Positions 1-9,101 of a DNA stretch of 64,000 nt are shown here, in pieces. Location: the NCBI RefSeq assembly GCF_029338275.1, contig NZ_CP119789.1, positions 62,001-126,000 on the forward strand. Direction: 5' to 3'. The position numbers and the translations under genes are program-made. The notes under the pieces were generated by a model, which was given only the letters and a program-made list of their open reading frames with translations, did not search any database and was not told the origin of the DNA. The stretch comes from Haloarcula ordinaria. GTDB taxonomy: Archaea > Halobacteriota > Halobacteria > Halobacteriales > Haloarculaceae. The first letter of the stretch is position 1. The number at the start of each line of letters is the position of its first letter.

Positions 1-54
1 TGTCGTCTGCCGCTCGGCAAAGTGGTTTAGACGGCCGGCCCGGACTGTCGCTAC

Positions 55-612
55 ATGGACCAGGTGTTCGCGCCGTGGCGCATCGAGTGGGTCGAACGCG
101 ACGACAAGAACCCCGACGTCGACTGCGTGTTCTGTGCGTTCCGCGACGACGACGCCGACCGGGCACACAACGTCGTCGCGCGGAGCGACCACGCGTTCGT
201 CCTGCTGAACAACTACCCGTACAACCCGGGCCACGCGATGGTCATCCCCCACGAGCACACGGGCGCGTACGGCGACCTGGACGGCGAGACGCTGCTCGAC
301 CACGCGCACCTAAAGCAGCGAACGTTCGCGGCGCTCGAGAGCGCGCTCGACCCGAACGGGTTCAACGCCGGGCTGAATCTCGGCGGCCCGGCGGCCGGCG
401 GTTCCATCGGCGACCACCTCCACACCCACGTCGTCCCGCGCTGGCAGGGCGACACCAACTTCATGCCCGTCGTCGCCGACACGAAGGTCATCGTCGAGGC
501 CGTGGAGGACACGTACGACCGGCTCCACGAGGCGTTCGCCGGGCAGGACGGGGCCACAGCCCCCGGTCCCGACGCGGCGGTCCGCGTCGAGTCACCCCCA
601 AAGGGTCTTTGA
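55..612 (+). CDS. HIT family nucleotide hydrolase/phosphorylase
   Basis: 185-aa cytosolic protein of the HIT superfamily (Ap4A phosphorylase/Fhit-like branch), which splits nucleotidyl-phosphate bonds. The catalytic His triad is visible as H121-L-H123-T-H125 (HLHTH) followed by VVPRW. An N-terminal CVFC motif (C24, C27) resembles the structural zinc site of this branch, and YPYNPGHAMVIPHEHTG is the usual central HIT strand. The last 30 residues are a disordered acidic tail. A TATA-like TTTAGA at 26-31 lies about 27 nt before the ATG, which supports this start and a leaderless transcript. The substrate cannot be read from sequence. Family assignment is secure. Confidence 0.93.
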   Translation: MDQVFAPWRIEWVERDDKNPDVDCVFCAFRDDDADRAHNVVARSDHAFVLLNNYPYNPGHAMVIPHEHTGAYGDLDGETLLDHAHLKQRTFAALESALDPNGFNAGLNLGGPAAGGSIGDHLHTHVVPRWQGDTNFMPVVADTKVIVEAVEDTYDRLHEAFAGQDGATAPGPDAAVRVESPPKGL

Positions 613-636
613 GCACCCCCTCGCTACCTCCGGTAG

Positions 637-1551
637 ATGTCGCGCCGTAGCACCCTCCGGCGGGTCGGCCTCCTCGTGCTCGCAGTCAACCTGACGCTCG
701 TCGGGCTGAAGGGCGCCGTCTGGTGGCTGTCGGGGAGCCTCGCCGTCCAGTCGGAAGCGGTCAACAGCGCGGCCGACGCCGTCTACTCGCTGGTCATCGT
801 CGCCGGCCTCTACCTGACGACGCAGCCGCCCGACTTCGAACACCCCCACGGCCACGAGCGCATCGAGCCGTTCGTCTCGCTGTTCGTGGCGGCCGGAATC
901 TTCTTCGCCGGCGGCGTCGTCATCTGGCAGTCCGGCACCGCCCTGTTGACCGGGGACGTCAGCGTCACGAGCGGGCCCGCCGCCATCGGCGTGTTGCTCT
1001 TCTCGGCGGCCGCGAAGTACGGCCTCTACCGCTACTGCCTGGCGGCCGGCGAGGAGCGTCGCTCCCCGGCACTGATCGCGACGGCCAAGGACAACCGCAA
1101 CGACATCCTCACCGCGGGCGCCGCGCTCGTCGGCGTCGTCGGGGCGCTGCTCGGCTTCCCCCTCGCTGACCCCCTCGCCGCCATGGTCGTCGCCGTCGGC
1201 ATCCTCTACACCGGCGTCGAGGTGGTCCGGGACAACGTCACCTACCTCGTCGGCGGCGCACCGCCGGAGGAACTGCGCAGAGAGATTCTGAACCGCGCGC
1301 TGGCCCACCCCGACGTCGAGGGGGCCCACGACGTCATCGCCCACTACGTCGGCCCCGAAATCGACGTGAGTCTCCACATCGAGGTGGAGGGCGAGCGGAC
1401 GCTGAACGAAGCCCACGACATCGAGACGGCCGTCATCCAGGCGGTGCGGGACCTCCCAGAAGTGGACGACGTGTTCGTCCACGTCGACCCGAGGGAGCTG
1501 GGCGAGTGGAAGAACGACGACGAGGTCGACCGACTGGCCGACTGGGACTGA
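637..1551 (+). CDS. Cation diffusion facilitator (CDF) metal transporter
   Basis: 304-aa integral membrane protein of the CDF/ZnT family, exporting divalent metal by proton antiport. Residues about 10-200 hold the six membrane spans and residues about 210-290 form the ferredoxin-like cytoplasmic domain (DVIAHYVGPEIDVSLHIEVE). The metal site is slightly atypical. In span 2 the first ligand is Asn, N43-x3-D47, where zinc exporters have Asp or His. In span 5 the site is D152-x3-D156 rather than H-x3-D. Such changes are known to go with altered metal choice (Mn, Fe, Co), so the substrate is open. The gene follows the HIT gene by 24 nt and may be co-transcribed with it. Confidence 0.92.
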   Translation: MSRRSTLRRVGLLVLAVNLTLVGLKGAVWWLSGSLAVQSEAVNSAADAVYSLVIVAGLYLTTQPPDFEHPHGHERIEPFVSLFVAAGIFFAGGVVIWQSGTALLTGDVSVTSGPAAIGVLLFSAAAKYGLYRYCLAAGEERRSPALIATAKDNRNDILTAGAALVGVVGALLGFPLADPLAAMVVAVGILYTGVEVVRDNVTYLVGGAPPEELRREILNRALAHPDVEGAHDVIAHYVGPEIDVSLHIEVEGERTLNEAHDIETAVIQAVRDLPEVDDVFVHVDPRELGEWKNDDEVDRLADWD

Positions 1552-1556
1552 GCGCG

Positions 1557-2840
1557 TCAGTCCGCCAGCCGCGCCCGTTCGAGCGGTTCGCCGAAGGCGT
1601 AGACGGTGTTGTGGCTCGTTACCTCGACGTCGACCACGTCCCCGACTTCGAGCCCGCGGGTCTCGGCGTCGGCGACGACCACCTGCCGGTAAGCCTCGTC
1701 GTACCCGACCAGGGACTCGTCGGTGCCGTCCTCGACCAGGAGGACAGACGACGTTCGGCCCACCATCTCCTCGTACGCCTGTCCGGTGAGTTCCATCTTC
1801 AGCTCGCTCATCGCCTTCGAGCGGTCCTTCTTCGTCTGGCCGCCCAGCCCCTTCATGTCGGCGGCGTCGGTGCCGGGCCGCTTCGAGAAGCGCGTGACGT
1901 TGATTTTCTCCGGCCGTGTCTCGCGCAGCAGTGCCATCGACTGCTCGTGGTCCTCGGGTTCCTCGGTCGGGAAGCCGACGATGAAGTCCGTCGAGAGCGT
2001 CCAGTAGTCCAGCGCCTCGTTGAACGCCTCGACGACTTCCAGGTACTCGCCGACGTCGTGCTGGCGGCGCATGTCCGCGAGCACGTCGTCGCTGCCCGAC
2101 TGCACGGGCGCGTGGATGAAGTTGTACAGCTCGTCGTGTTCGGCGAACACCGCCGCGAGTTCTTCGCGGACGCCGTGCAGGCCCTTCGGGTTGGCCATCC
2201 CGACGCGGACACGGAACTCGCCGTCGATTTCGGTACAGATGCGGTCGAGGAGCTCCGGGAGGAGACTCGTCCCCTGGTTGGTGTCCCAACCGTAGACCCC
2301 GGTGTCCTGGCCGGTGATGCGCAGTTCCTTCGCGCCGGCGTGGACCAGCGCGCGGGCCTTCTCGACGTTCGCCTCGACGCTGGGCGAGTCGATGCGGCCG
2401 GTGGCCTGCTTGGTGATGCAGTACGAGCAATCTGACATGCACCCGCGGGCGATGGGGAGGATGCCGACCACCCCGTTCAGTACCGTCTCGGTGTCGGGCG
2501 TCACGGTCGGACACTCGCCGTTGAGCACGTGCTGGGGCACGTCGTCCCAGTGGAGCACCTCGGCGTCGATACCGGCCTCGTGGAAGTCCTCGCCCTGGGC
2601 GAGCGCCATACACCCCGTTATCACGAGGTCCGCAGGCGTCTCTGCGTCGAGTTCCTTGGCTCGCGCCAGCATGTTGCGCTCCGTCTTCTCGAGCACCGTG
2701 CAGGTGTTGAGGATGGCCACGTCCGCCGACTCGGGCCCGTCGGCGGGGTGGTGGCCGCCTTCGCGGAGCGCCTGCGCGATCTGCTGGGTCTCACCTCTGT
2801 TGGAGGTGCACCCGTACGTCTCGATGTGGTAGCGAGCCAT
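1557..2840 (-). CDS. tRNA (t6A37) C2-methylthiotransferase, MtaB/e-MtaB type
   Basis: 427-aa radical-SAM enzyme that converts t6A37 to ms2t6A37 in ANN-decoding tRNAs. Domain order: N-terminal UPF0004 domain starting YHIETYGCTSNRGE, which holds the Cys ligands of the auxiliary 4Fe-4S cluster; a radical SAM core with C134-x3-C138-x2-C141 (RGCMSDCSYC); and a C-terminal TRAM domain (VEVTSHNTVYAFGEPL). I chose the ATG at 2840 over the longer open frame because the product then begins MARYHIETYGC, typical of the family, and an AT-richer TATA-like element lies about 28 nt upstream. The gene is convergent with the CDF gene, 5 nt apart. Confidence 0.94.
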   Translation of the reverse strand: MARYHIETYGCTSNRGETQQIAQALREGGHHPADGPESADVAILNTCTVLEKTERNMLARAKELDAETPADLVITGCMALAQGEDFHEAGIDAEVLHWDDVPQHVLNGECPTVTPDTETVLNGVVGILPIARGCMSDCSYCITKQATGRIDSPSVEANVEKARALVHAGAKELRITGQDTGVYGWDTNQGTSLLPELLDRICTEIDGEFRVRVGMANPKGLHGVREELAAVFAEHDELYNFIHAPVQSGSDDVLADMRRQHDVGEYLEVVEAFNEALDYWTLSTDFIVGFPTEEPEDHEQSMALLRETRPEKINVTRFSKRPGTDAADMKGLGGQTKKDRSKAMSELKMELTGQAYEEMVGRTSSVLLVEDGTDESLVGYDEAYRQVVVADAETRGLEVGDVVDVEVTSHNTVYAFGEPLERARLAD

Positions 2841-3023
2841 TCGTCCTGGTAACGGGGCTTGGCGGGCAAAAGCGCGACGGATTCGGTCGGGGCGGGGGCG
2901 ACCGCCCACCCGGGTGGAGAAGACAGCGGTCGGGTGGATTGCTATACAGATAATACGTGCGTGTACGGCCCCAGTTCAGTATAGCCACTACCGCTATGCA
3001 GGTCCCGTTCGGACGGACGTGTA
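2841..3023. promoter_or_regulatory. Divergent promoter region between mtaB-like and HalOD1 genes
   Basis: 183-nt gap with no gene. The part near 2938-3000 is AT-richer than its surroundings and contains CTATACAGATAATACG and AGTATAGCC, plausible TATA elements. The second lies about 40 nt before the plus-strand ATG at 3024. Reading direction of each element is inferred. Confidence 0.5.
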
Positions 3024-3308
3024 ATGCCAACGCACCTCAGCTATCGACAGGCGGTGGGACAGTCCGGCGGAGCCGGAGACGCAACTGAAGACCTCGTCGA
3101 GGCGATCGTCGTCGCGGTCGCCGAGGCGACCAGCAGGCCGGTCTCGGAACTCCGGACCCCGCTGCTCGACGTGGTCGACCCGGACGCGCTCGTACAGTTG
3201 CTCACCGCCACCGGGAAGTACTCGGTCGAACTGCACCGGACGGGCGTGTGTGTCGAAGTGACCGACGAGTCCGTGTCCGCGGCCGACGAACTGGGCGACG
3301 AGGCGTGA
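3024..3308 (+). CDS. HalOD1 output-domain protein
   Basis: 94-aa protein made almost only of the HalOD1 domain, a small output module found in Halobacteria either alone or fused to receiver or PAS domains. Family-like features are the helical segment EDLVEAIVVAVAEATSRPVSEL, here from about residue 20, then LLDVVDPDALVQLL and a beta pair ending in VCVEVTDESV. No DNA-binding motif or catalytic residues are apparent. The role is presumed regulatory through protein contacts. A second HalOD1 protein lies at 54051 in this window. Confidence 0.8.
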   Translation: MPTHLSYRQAVGQSGGAGDATEDLVEAIVVAVAEATSRPVSELRTPLLDVVDPDALVQLLTATGKYSVELHRTGVCVEVTDESVSAADELGDEA

Positions 3309-3363
3309 CCAGCACGCGGACGCGGACCCACACCGACCGCATCCGGTTCGGTCGTGCCCTGAC

Positions 3364-4020
3364 TCACGTCTCCGCCGGGGCGGCGCCGTCGTGCTGTTCG
3401 CGCCACTCCTCGACGATGACGTCGCCGCTGGAGGCCCCGATGCGGTCGGCCCCCGCCTCGAACATCGCCTCGGCCTCGGCCCACGACCCGACGCCGCCGC
3501 TGGCTTTCACCGGGCGGTACTGACTCAGTATCTCGACGTCGTGGACGGTCGCGCCGCCCTCGCTGAACCCCGTCGCGGTCTTGAGGAAGGCGGCGTCGGC
3601 CTCGGCGACCAGCGAACCGATGCGGTGGAGTTCCTCGTCGGTGAGCAGCGGCGCCTCGACGATGACCTTCACGGGGACGGGGACGGACGCCACCACCTCG
3701 GAGACGTGGTCGCGGACCGCGTCGTCCTCGCCGGCTTTCAGCAGGCCGACGTTACAGACCATGTCGAGTTCGTCGGCGCCGTCGTCCCACGCTCGCTGGG
3801 CGGCCCGACAGGCGGTACTGACGCCGCCCTGGCCGTGCGGGAAGTCGATGACGGTCACGAGCGGGACGTTCGCGTAGTCGGTCGCGAGCGGCAGGTAACA
3901 CGGCGGGATGCACGCGCGCATCCCGTGCTGAATCGCCGCGTCCAGACAGACCCGCACGTCGTCGGGGGTCGTCGTCGGTCCGAGAACGGTGTGCTCTACG
4001 CGCTCTGGAACGTCGTCCAT
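3364..4020 (-). CDS. deoC: Deoxyribose-phosphate aldolase
   Basis: 218-aa class I aldolase cleaving 2-deoxyribose 5-phosphate to glyceraldehyde 3-phosphate and acetaldehyde, the exit of deoxynucleoside catabolism. The Schiff-base Lys is K147 in FLKTATGF and the second active-site Lys is K172 in [10 protein letters not shown]; the DMVCNVG strand is also typical. The ATG at 4020 gives [17 protein letters not shown], matching the family N terminus, and GTTTACG on the minus strand (about 4044-4050) is a TATA element at the right distance. The longer open frame upstream is not needed. Uridine phosphorylase at 5529 feeds the same kind of salvage route. Confidence 0.95.
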   Translation of the reverse strand: MDDVPERVEHTVLGPTTTPDDVRVCLDAAIQHGMRACIPPCYLPLATDYANVPLVTVIDFPHGQGGVSTACRAAQRAWDDGADELDMVCNVGLLKAGEDDAVRDHVSEVVASVPVPVKVIVEAPLLTDEELHRIGSLVAEADAAFLKTATGFSEGGATVHDVEILSQYRPVKASGGVGSWAEAEAMFEAGADRIGASSGDVIVEEWREQHDGAAPAET

Positions 4021-4111
4021 GGGGGTCAGACTCCGGGCCGCCACGTAAACGTCCCGGCGGCCGCGCCGGTCTCCGGAAAGTTTTCCCGCCTCGGGGTCCG
4101 CGTGAGGGACA

Positions 4112-4948
4112 ATGATACTGCCGACGGGATTCGGACTGCCGCCATTACTGTATCTCCTCGTGCTTGTCGGCGGGGTGGTCCTGTTCGGGTCGCTCCTGTG
4201 GGCGCTGGAACCGCCCATCGACCAGGGCACCGTCGTCGCACTCATGCCGTGGATGGCCATCGGCGGCGCCCTCCACGCGTTCAACCAAGAGCCGATCAGT
4301 GCCTACGATGCCGTCTTTCAGCCGCTGTTCGGTACGCCGGCGGTGTACCTGACGACGTTCATCACCGTCGGCGCGACCTGGGTCGTCCTCTCGTTCGTCG
4401 GCGTGCAGCGAGGGTCGGCGGAGAACATCTCCCGGAACCTCGGCCTCGTGGGAACCGGCGTCCTGACGGTCCTGTTCGTCGTCGCCGTGGTGATGGCCGT
4501 CCGGTCGAACCTCCTGAGCGTCATCTGGCCGACGGTCTCTGTGGTCGTCGCCGCCGGCGTCGCGCTCGTCACCGTCGCCGTCATCGCGTTCTGGCGGACG
4601 CCGGTCTTCGTCCGGACCCGTTACGCCGCCCCGGTCGTCGTCTTCTCGCACGCGCTCGACGGGGTGTCGACGGCCGTCGGGACCGACGTCCTGGGCATCG
4701 GCGAACGGTCGCCGCTCCCCCGGGAGATAATGGAGTTCGCGGGGTCGCTCCCGACGGCCCCCGTTCTGGGGACGGGCTGGCTGTTCATCCTCGTCAAACT
4801 CGTCGTCGCCGTCGGCGTCGTCGTCCTGATGCACCAGTACCTGGAGGACGAACCGGCCGAAGCGAGCCTGCTCGTCTCCTTCGTGGCCGCCGTCGGCCTC
4901 GGGCCGGCGACGAACAACGTGGTGCTGTTCCTCTTTCTCCCCCAATAA
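4112..4948 (+). CDS. DUF63 family membrane protein
   Basis: 278-aa polytopic protein, about seven hydrophobic spans across the whole length, of the archaeal DUF63 family whose function is unknown. Characteristic pieces are [12 protein letters not shown] in the second span region and the central [15 protein letters not shown], where conserved polar residues within a span hint at a catalytic or transport role (inference). A TATA-like AAGTTTTCC about 27 nt before the ATG supports the start. It is followed 45 nt later by another membrane protein on the same strand. Confidence 0.85.
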   Translation: MILPTGFGLPPLLYLLVLVGGVVLFGSLLWALEPPIDQGTVVALMPWMAIGGALHAFNQEPISAYDAVFQPLFGTPAVYLTTFITVGATWVVLSFVGVQRGSAENISRNLGLVGTGVLTVLFVVAVVMAVRSNLLSVIWPTVSVVVAAGVALVTVAVIAFWRTPVFVRTRYAAPVVVFSHALDGVSTAVGTDVLGIGERSPLPREIMEFAGSLPTAPVLGTGWLFILVKLVVAVGVVVLMHQYLEDEPAEASLLVSFVAAVGLGPATNNVVLFLFLPQ

Positions 4949-4993
4949 GGTGGGTTCAAAACGCTCTTTGTCCCCCCTGCCGACGCCGTAGGT

Positions 4994-5476
4994 ATGCTCA
5001 CCCTCTCGCTGGGCCAGTGGGTCGTGGTCTGTCTGCTCTCGGGGTTCGTCGCAGCGACGCTGATGAACATCCCGATGGGCGTCCAGCCTGAGGGCTACCT
5101 GCCGGCGTACGTCGCCGCCGGCGGCCTGACCGACACCGACCCGACGGAGGTCAGCCAGGTGCTCGCCGTCGCCGTCCACCAGGTCACCGGTACGGTCGCG
5201 ACCCTGCTGTACGGGGGTATCGTGTTCGTCCTCTCGCTTGTCCTCCCGACAGTGGTGTCGCTCAACGGCGTGCCGGCGATTCCCCACCTGGTCGGCGTGA
5301 CCGGGCTCGTGCTGTTCATCTTCCTGTTTTTCGACCGGATCGCGATGCCGCGGGCCGGCGGCCGCCTGCAGGACGACCGGGACCGAATCGTCCGGCAGTG
5401 GGCGCTGTCGTCGTTCATCTACGGCGTGGCGGTGGCGCTGCTCGTTCCCGTGCTGGTCGACCTGTTCGCGTGGTAG
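4994..5476 (+). CDS. Haloarchaeal four-span membrane protein, function unknown
   Basis: 160-aa protein with four hydrophobic segments (about residues 5-25, 65-85, 93-113 and 138-158) and a short charged loop GGRLQDDRDRIVRQWA before the last one. I do not recognise a family with a known role. A CTCTTTGTCC element about 28 nt before the ATG suggests its own leaderless promoter, although it lies only 45 nt after the DUF63 gene and may be functionally linked to it. Confidence 0.75.
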   Translation: MLTLSLGQWVVVCLLSGFVAATLMNIPMGVQPEGYLPAYVAAGGLTDTDPTEVSQVLAVAVHQVTGTVATLLYGGIVFVLSLVLPTVVSLNGVPAIPHLVGVTGLVLFIFLFFDRIAMPRAGGRLQDDRDRIVRQWALSSFIYGVAVALLVPVLVDLFAW

Positions 5477-5528
5477 TCGGCGGCGCGAATCCCCGGCGGT
5501 TTTGGGGGGTCCACCCGAACGACGGGGC

Positions 5529-6254
5529 ATGGCGAAACAGCCCCATCTGCTCGTCGAACCGGGCGACCTGAACGACATCGCGCTCGTCCCGGGCGACCCC
5601 GGCCGTGTCGACCGTATCGCCGGCCACTGCGAGGACAGCGAGACGGTCGCCCAGAACCGCGAGTACAAGCTCGTCAACGCCACCTACGAGGGGCGAGACC
5701 TGACCATCTGTTCGACCGGCATCGGCTCGCCGTCGGCCGCAATCGCCGTCGAGGAGCTGGCGGCCGTCGGCGTCGAGACGTTCATCCGCGTGGGGACCAC
5801 CGGCGCGCTCCAGTCCGGCATCGAAATCGGCGACATGGTCGTCGCCACCGGGGCCGCGAAGGACGAGGGGACCACGAAACGCTACGAGTCAGCGACGGTC
5901 CCGGCCGTACCTGACTACGCGGTGCTCTCGGCGCTGGTCGACGCCGCCGAGGCGAACGACGAGGCCGTCCACGTCGGCCCCGTCGCGACGGACGACGCGT
6001 TCTACGCCGAGACCGAGGCACACGTCGCCGACTGGGAGGCCGCCGGACTGCTCGCAGTGGAGATGGAGGCTGCCGCGCTGTTCTCGCTGGCCCGCCGGAA
6101 GGGGCTGCGCGCCGGCGCGATCTGCACCGTCGACGGCAACCTCGTCGAGGGGACCCAGAAGGGCGAGACAGAGGCCGAGGAGCTGCCCGAGAAGGCGCGG
6201 AACAACGTCGAGCGGGCCATCGAACTCGGCCTGACCGCCGCGGCGTCGCTGTAA
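5529..6254 (+). CDS. udp: Nucleoside phosphorylase, uridine phosphorylase type
   Basis: 241-aa enzyme of the PNP/UDP phosphorylase family 1, phosphorolysing nucleosides to base and (deoxy)ribose 1-phosphate. Seen: the N-terminal phosphate-binding LVPGDPGRV, the central FIRVGTTGALQ and the ribose-binding LLAVEMEAAALF. Start: the ATG at 5529 (MAKQPHLL) has a GGTTTTGGG TATA-like element 27 nt upstream and fits the family N terminus, so the 27-nt longer frame is rejected. The preference for uridine is inferred from overall similarity; other nucleosides are possible. Together with deoC it points to nucleoside catabolism in this organism. Confidence 0.9.
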   Translation: MAKQPHLLVEPGDLNDIALVPGDPGRVDRIAGHCEDSETVAQNREYKLVNATYEGRDLTICSTGIGSPSAAIAVEELAAVGVETFIRVGTTGALQSGIEIGDMVVATGAAKDEGTTKRYESATVPAVPDYAVLSALVDAAEANDEAVHVGPVATDDAFYAETEAHVADWEAAGLLAVEMEAAALFSLARRKGLRAGAICTVDGNLVEGTQKGETEAEELPEKARNNVERAIELGLTAAASL

Positions 6255-6290
6255 CCGCCTGCCGACACGCGGGGGCGACGGCGTCGGTGT

Positions 6291-6298
6291 GTTTAACC
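6291..6298 (+). promoter_or_regulatory. TATA box deciding the start of the HPP-Usp gene
   Basis: GTTTAACC lies 27 nt before the ATG at 6322 and overlaps the alternative upstream start at 6289, which favours 6322 as the true leaderless start. Confidence 0.6.
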
Positions 6299-6321
6299 GA
6301 CGCTCGTCCCTTCCACCGGGT

Positions 6322-7800
6322 ATGCTCGACCGCCTCACCGAGTTGCTCCGTGCCGGGACGGCGCGAGCGCGGCGACTCGAGCGGCGCGAGCTCCACGAGC
6401 TGCGCCGGTGGCTGGCCCAGACTGACCGACTGGTCCACCTGTCGGTGCTCGTGTTCGTCCCGCTGCTCATCTGGCTGGTCACCACGCTGTCGAACACGGT
6501 GCCGTCGCTCAGTTTCCTCCTCTTTCCCCCGCTCGCGGCGGGCAGCTACACACTCTTTGTCGACCCGCACGGGAAGTACTCCGAGCCGGGTCGGTTCGTC
6601 GCCGGCTTGACCATCGGCGCGGCCTGTGGCCTGGCTGCGCTGTGGGTGTCGAACACGGTGCTAAACGCGCCGACGGCCGTCTTCGAGGTGAACGCGGTGG
6701 CCGCTGCGCTCTCGGTGTTCCTGACGGGCGCCGTCACGTGGCCGCTCGACATCGAGGAGCCGTCGGCGTACGCGACGGCGCTGCTGACGCTGCTGGTCCA
6801 GCCCGACCAGCGGCTCCCCTTCCTCGGGGGAATCTTCCTCGCGAGTGCCATCGTCGCCGTCGTCTTCCTCGTCTGGCGCGACCAGTTCTACGAGCGCCGG
6901 GCGACGTTCATCTACGAGTCGACCCAGGGCGACGACCGGGTGCTGGTGCCGATGCGCGGCGAGCACGCCGGGAAGACGGCGATGCTGGGGGCGCGCCTCG
7001 CAGCCGCCCACGAGGCGGGGAAGGTCGTTCTGCTCGACGTTGTCGCCGACGCCGAGGCTGCCGAGGCCGAACGGTCGCTACTCGAAGACCAGGACGGGAC
7101 GGGCAGGGCCGACGGCGGACGTGCGTTGGACCCCAGTGGGGGCGACACGCCGGGCAGCCTCACGGGCGCGGACAACCTCACGGCGCAGGTCGACTGGCTG
7201 GAGACCCACGCCGCCCGAATCGAGACGCAGGTCGGCGTCCCCTGTCAGGTCGCCGTCGCCGTCGACACGGGCACGCCGGCCGCGACGGCGATACAGACGG
7301 CCGCCGAGACGAATTGTGACCTCGTCGTCGCTCCGTACGAGAGCGAACACGGCGCGCTCTCGACGTTCCTGCGGCGCCTGTTCCGGGCCGACATCGACGT
7401 CGTCGTCCACCGCTCGCGTGGCGAGCGGACCCGCTGGAAGGAGGTACTGGTTCCGGTCCGGCGGGCCAGCGACGTCGCCAACCACATGGTGGACTTCGCG
7501 TTACGGTTGGCCGGCAAGAGCGGACAGGTCGCCGTCGGGACCTGCATCGGCGACCGGGACGACCGGCGCCGCGCAGAGGAGATGCTGGCGAGTCTCGTCG
7601 ACCCGTTCGAGGGCGACGTCGAGACGCGGGTCAGTCGGTCCGACATCACCGACTTCCTCGCGGCCACCGGGGCGCAGTACGACCTGGTCGTCATCGGCGC
7701 CAGTCAGGACCGCAGCGCCGCCTCCCGGTTCATCTCGCCGCCGACCTTCGAGCGGCTGGAAGCCGTCGAGACGGACGTCGCTATCGTCGACAGCGACTGA
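6322..7800 (+). CDS. HPP membrane domain fused to two universal stress protein domains
   Basis: 492-aa multi-domain protein. Residues about 40-200 form the HPP family membrane domain: four to five spans, with the family hallmark seen around LSFLLFPPLAAGSYTLF. Two Usp-like Rossmann domains follow in the cytoplasm. The first (about 210-365) opens DDRVLVPMRGEHAGKTAM and ends near CDLVVAPYE. The second (about 370-490) opens KEVLVPVRRASDVANHM and ends with YDLVVIGAS. HPP proteins in plants and cyanobacteria have been linked to nitrite transport; Usp domains sense nucleotides or stress. A sensor-gated carrier is inference. Confidence 0.85.
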   Translation: MLDRLTELLRAGTARARRLERRELHELRRWLAQTDRLVHLSVLVFVPLLIWLVTTLSNTVPSLSFLLFPPLAAGSYTLFVDPHGKYSEPGRFVAGLTIGAACGLAALWVSNTVLNAPTAVFEVNAVAAALSVFLTGAVTWPLDIEEPSAYATALLTLLVQPDQRLPFLGGIFLASAIVAVVFLVWRDQFYERRATFIYESTQGDDRVLVPMRGEHAGKTAMLGARLAAAHEAGKVVLLDVVADAEAAEAERSLLEDQDGTGRADGGRALDPSGGDTPGSLTGADNLTAQVDWLETHAARIETQVGVPCQVAVAVDTGTPAATAIQTAAETNCDLVVAPYESEHGALSTFLRRLFRADIDVVVHRSRGERTRWKEVLVPVRRASDVANHMVDFALRLAGKSGQVAVGTCIGDRDDRRRAEEMLASLVDPFEGDVETRVSRSDITDFLAATGAQYDLVVIGASQDRSAASRFISPPTFERLEAVETDVAIVDSD

Positions 7801-7809
7801 CCGGGCGGC

Positions 7810-8997
7810 TTACTCCTCGTCGCCGGCCATCTTCGCGGCCGTCTCCTCGTCGTCGACCTTCGTGATGTGGTCGGCGAGGCTCTCCATCCCCTTCTGTCCC
7901 AGCGCCGACTGGACGAGCAGGTGGCCGCCGATGACCATGGGGCTGATGACCGTATCGGCCCCAGCCCGCCGGAGCTTCTCGATGTTCTCGCGCTCGGCAG
8001 CGGCCGCCACGATGTTGACGTCGGGGTTGAGGTTGTTCGCGGTCAGGATGGCCAGGGCGTCCTGGGCGTCGTCGCTGGTCGCGACCACCACCGCCCGCGC
8101 GTCGGCGATACCGGCCCGTATCAGCGGGTCCTCGTCGCTTGGGTCGGCGGTCAGCACCGGGATGTCCCGCTGCTTGAGGCGCGAGGCGACGTCCTTGTCC
8201 TCCGTGATGACGATGTAGTCGATGATGTCCGCGAACTCTTCGAGAACCGGTTCGGTCATGTCGCCGTACCCGAGGACCAGCACGTGGTCCTCGAGCAGGT
8301 CGAGTTGTGCGTCTGTCATTTTTCCGAGTGCCTCCGAGAGGCGTTGTTCGATAGCCGGGCCGAGCAGCGACCCCAGCGCGATGGCGAAACTGGCGGTCCC
8401 GAGGACGACCACCGACATGGCGAACAGCTTCGCCTGCTGGGTCTGTGGCGTGAGGTCGCCGTAGCCGACGGTGCTCGCGGTGACGATGGAGTAGTAGAAG
8501 GCGTCGGTGAGCGTCGAGACGCTGCCGAACTCGTCGCGCAGCGCGTAGGTACCGACGGTCCCGTACACCTGCGCCCCGATGAGGGCCGCACCGGCGGCCA
8601 GTTGCGCCGTCGTCAGGTCGATGGCCCGCGTGAACCGGTGGCGGTTCAGCAGCATCGTCGGCAGCGAGACCAGCGACAGCGCGACCAGCGGGAACGAGAA
8701 CGCCGACGTCTGGACGAGTCCCTGCACCGCCGAGATGGGGAGCAAGACGACGGTGGCGTACCACGCGATGCGCAGTCGCCGGCGCAGCCCGACCACGCTC
8801 AACAACAGGGAGAACCCGGTAAGCGCGCCGGTGAACCCGGCGGTCCGCTGTATCGTCTCCGGGATGTACAACGCCAGCGGCCCCGAGACGGTGACGTCGC
8901 TGATGTTGATGACGCCCGTCGCGAACGACAGGACGGCGACGAGCGTCGGCAGGAGTATCGTCGCCCGCGCACCCAACCAGTCGCGCGACCAGTCCAT
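7810..8997 (-). CDS. Potassium channel with RCK (TrkA-N/TrkA-C) gating domain
   Basis: 395-aa ion channel. An N-terminal membrane part of about 200 residues carries extra hydrophobic spans, then the pore loop with the K+ selectivity filter TVGYGDL (residues 176-182) and the last pore helix. The cytoplasmic RCK domain follows: a Rossmann fold DHVLVLGYGDMTEPV (about 238-252), where the third Gly of GxGxxG is Thr, then a TrkA-C end reaching residue about 375. Convergent with the HPP-Usp gene and divergent from two TrkA-C genes, so the segment looks like a K+ homeostasis locus. Start ATG at 8997 is supported by the TATA element at 9023-9030. Confidence 0.92.
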   Translation of the reverse strand: MDWSRDWLGARATILLPTLVAVLSFATGVINISDVTVSGPLALYIPETIQRTAGFTGALTGFSLLLSVVGLRRRLRIAWYATVVLLPISAVQGLVQTSAFSFPLVALSLVSLPTMLLNRHRFTRAIDLTTAQLAAGAALIGAQVYGTVGTYALRDEFGSVSTLTDAFYYSIVTASTVGYGDLTPQTQQAKLFAMSVVVLGTASFAIALGSLLGPAIEQRLSEALGKMTDAQLDLLEDHVLVLGYGDMTEPVLEEFADIIDYIVITEDKDVASRLKQRDIPVLTADPSDEDPLIRAGIADARAVVVATSDDAQDALAILTANNLNPDVNIVAAAAERENIEKLRRAGADTVISPMVIGGHLLVQSALGQKGMESLADHITKVDDEETAAKMAGDEE

Positions 8998-9101
8998 ATC
9001 TCTCCGATACCCGCTCGATTACCTATATATGCTGTCATTCCAATAGCAGACGCCCTCGGGCCGCCGGAACCCATTTAGTAATCGGCACTCACGGTGGAGA
9101 C
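8998..9101. promoter_or_regulatory. Divergent promoters of the potassium module
   Basis: On the minus strand ATATATAG (9023-9030) sits about 28 nt from the channel ATG. On the plus strand CATTTAGT (about 9072-9079) sits about 25 nt from the ATG at 9102. Both genes are therefore predicted leaderless with back-to-back promoters. Confidence 0.65.

Noticed and set aside
592..2613. 673-codon open frame antisense to the CDF and mtaB-like genes
   Set aside because: Arg/Gly/Pro-rich translation typical of GC-rich antisense shadows; the opposite strand encodes two recognisable proteins.
3391..5091. 566-codon plus-strand frame over deoC and the DUF63 gene
   Set aside because: No domain, skewed composition; it is the shadow of deoC and of the DUF63 gene.
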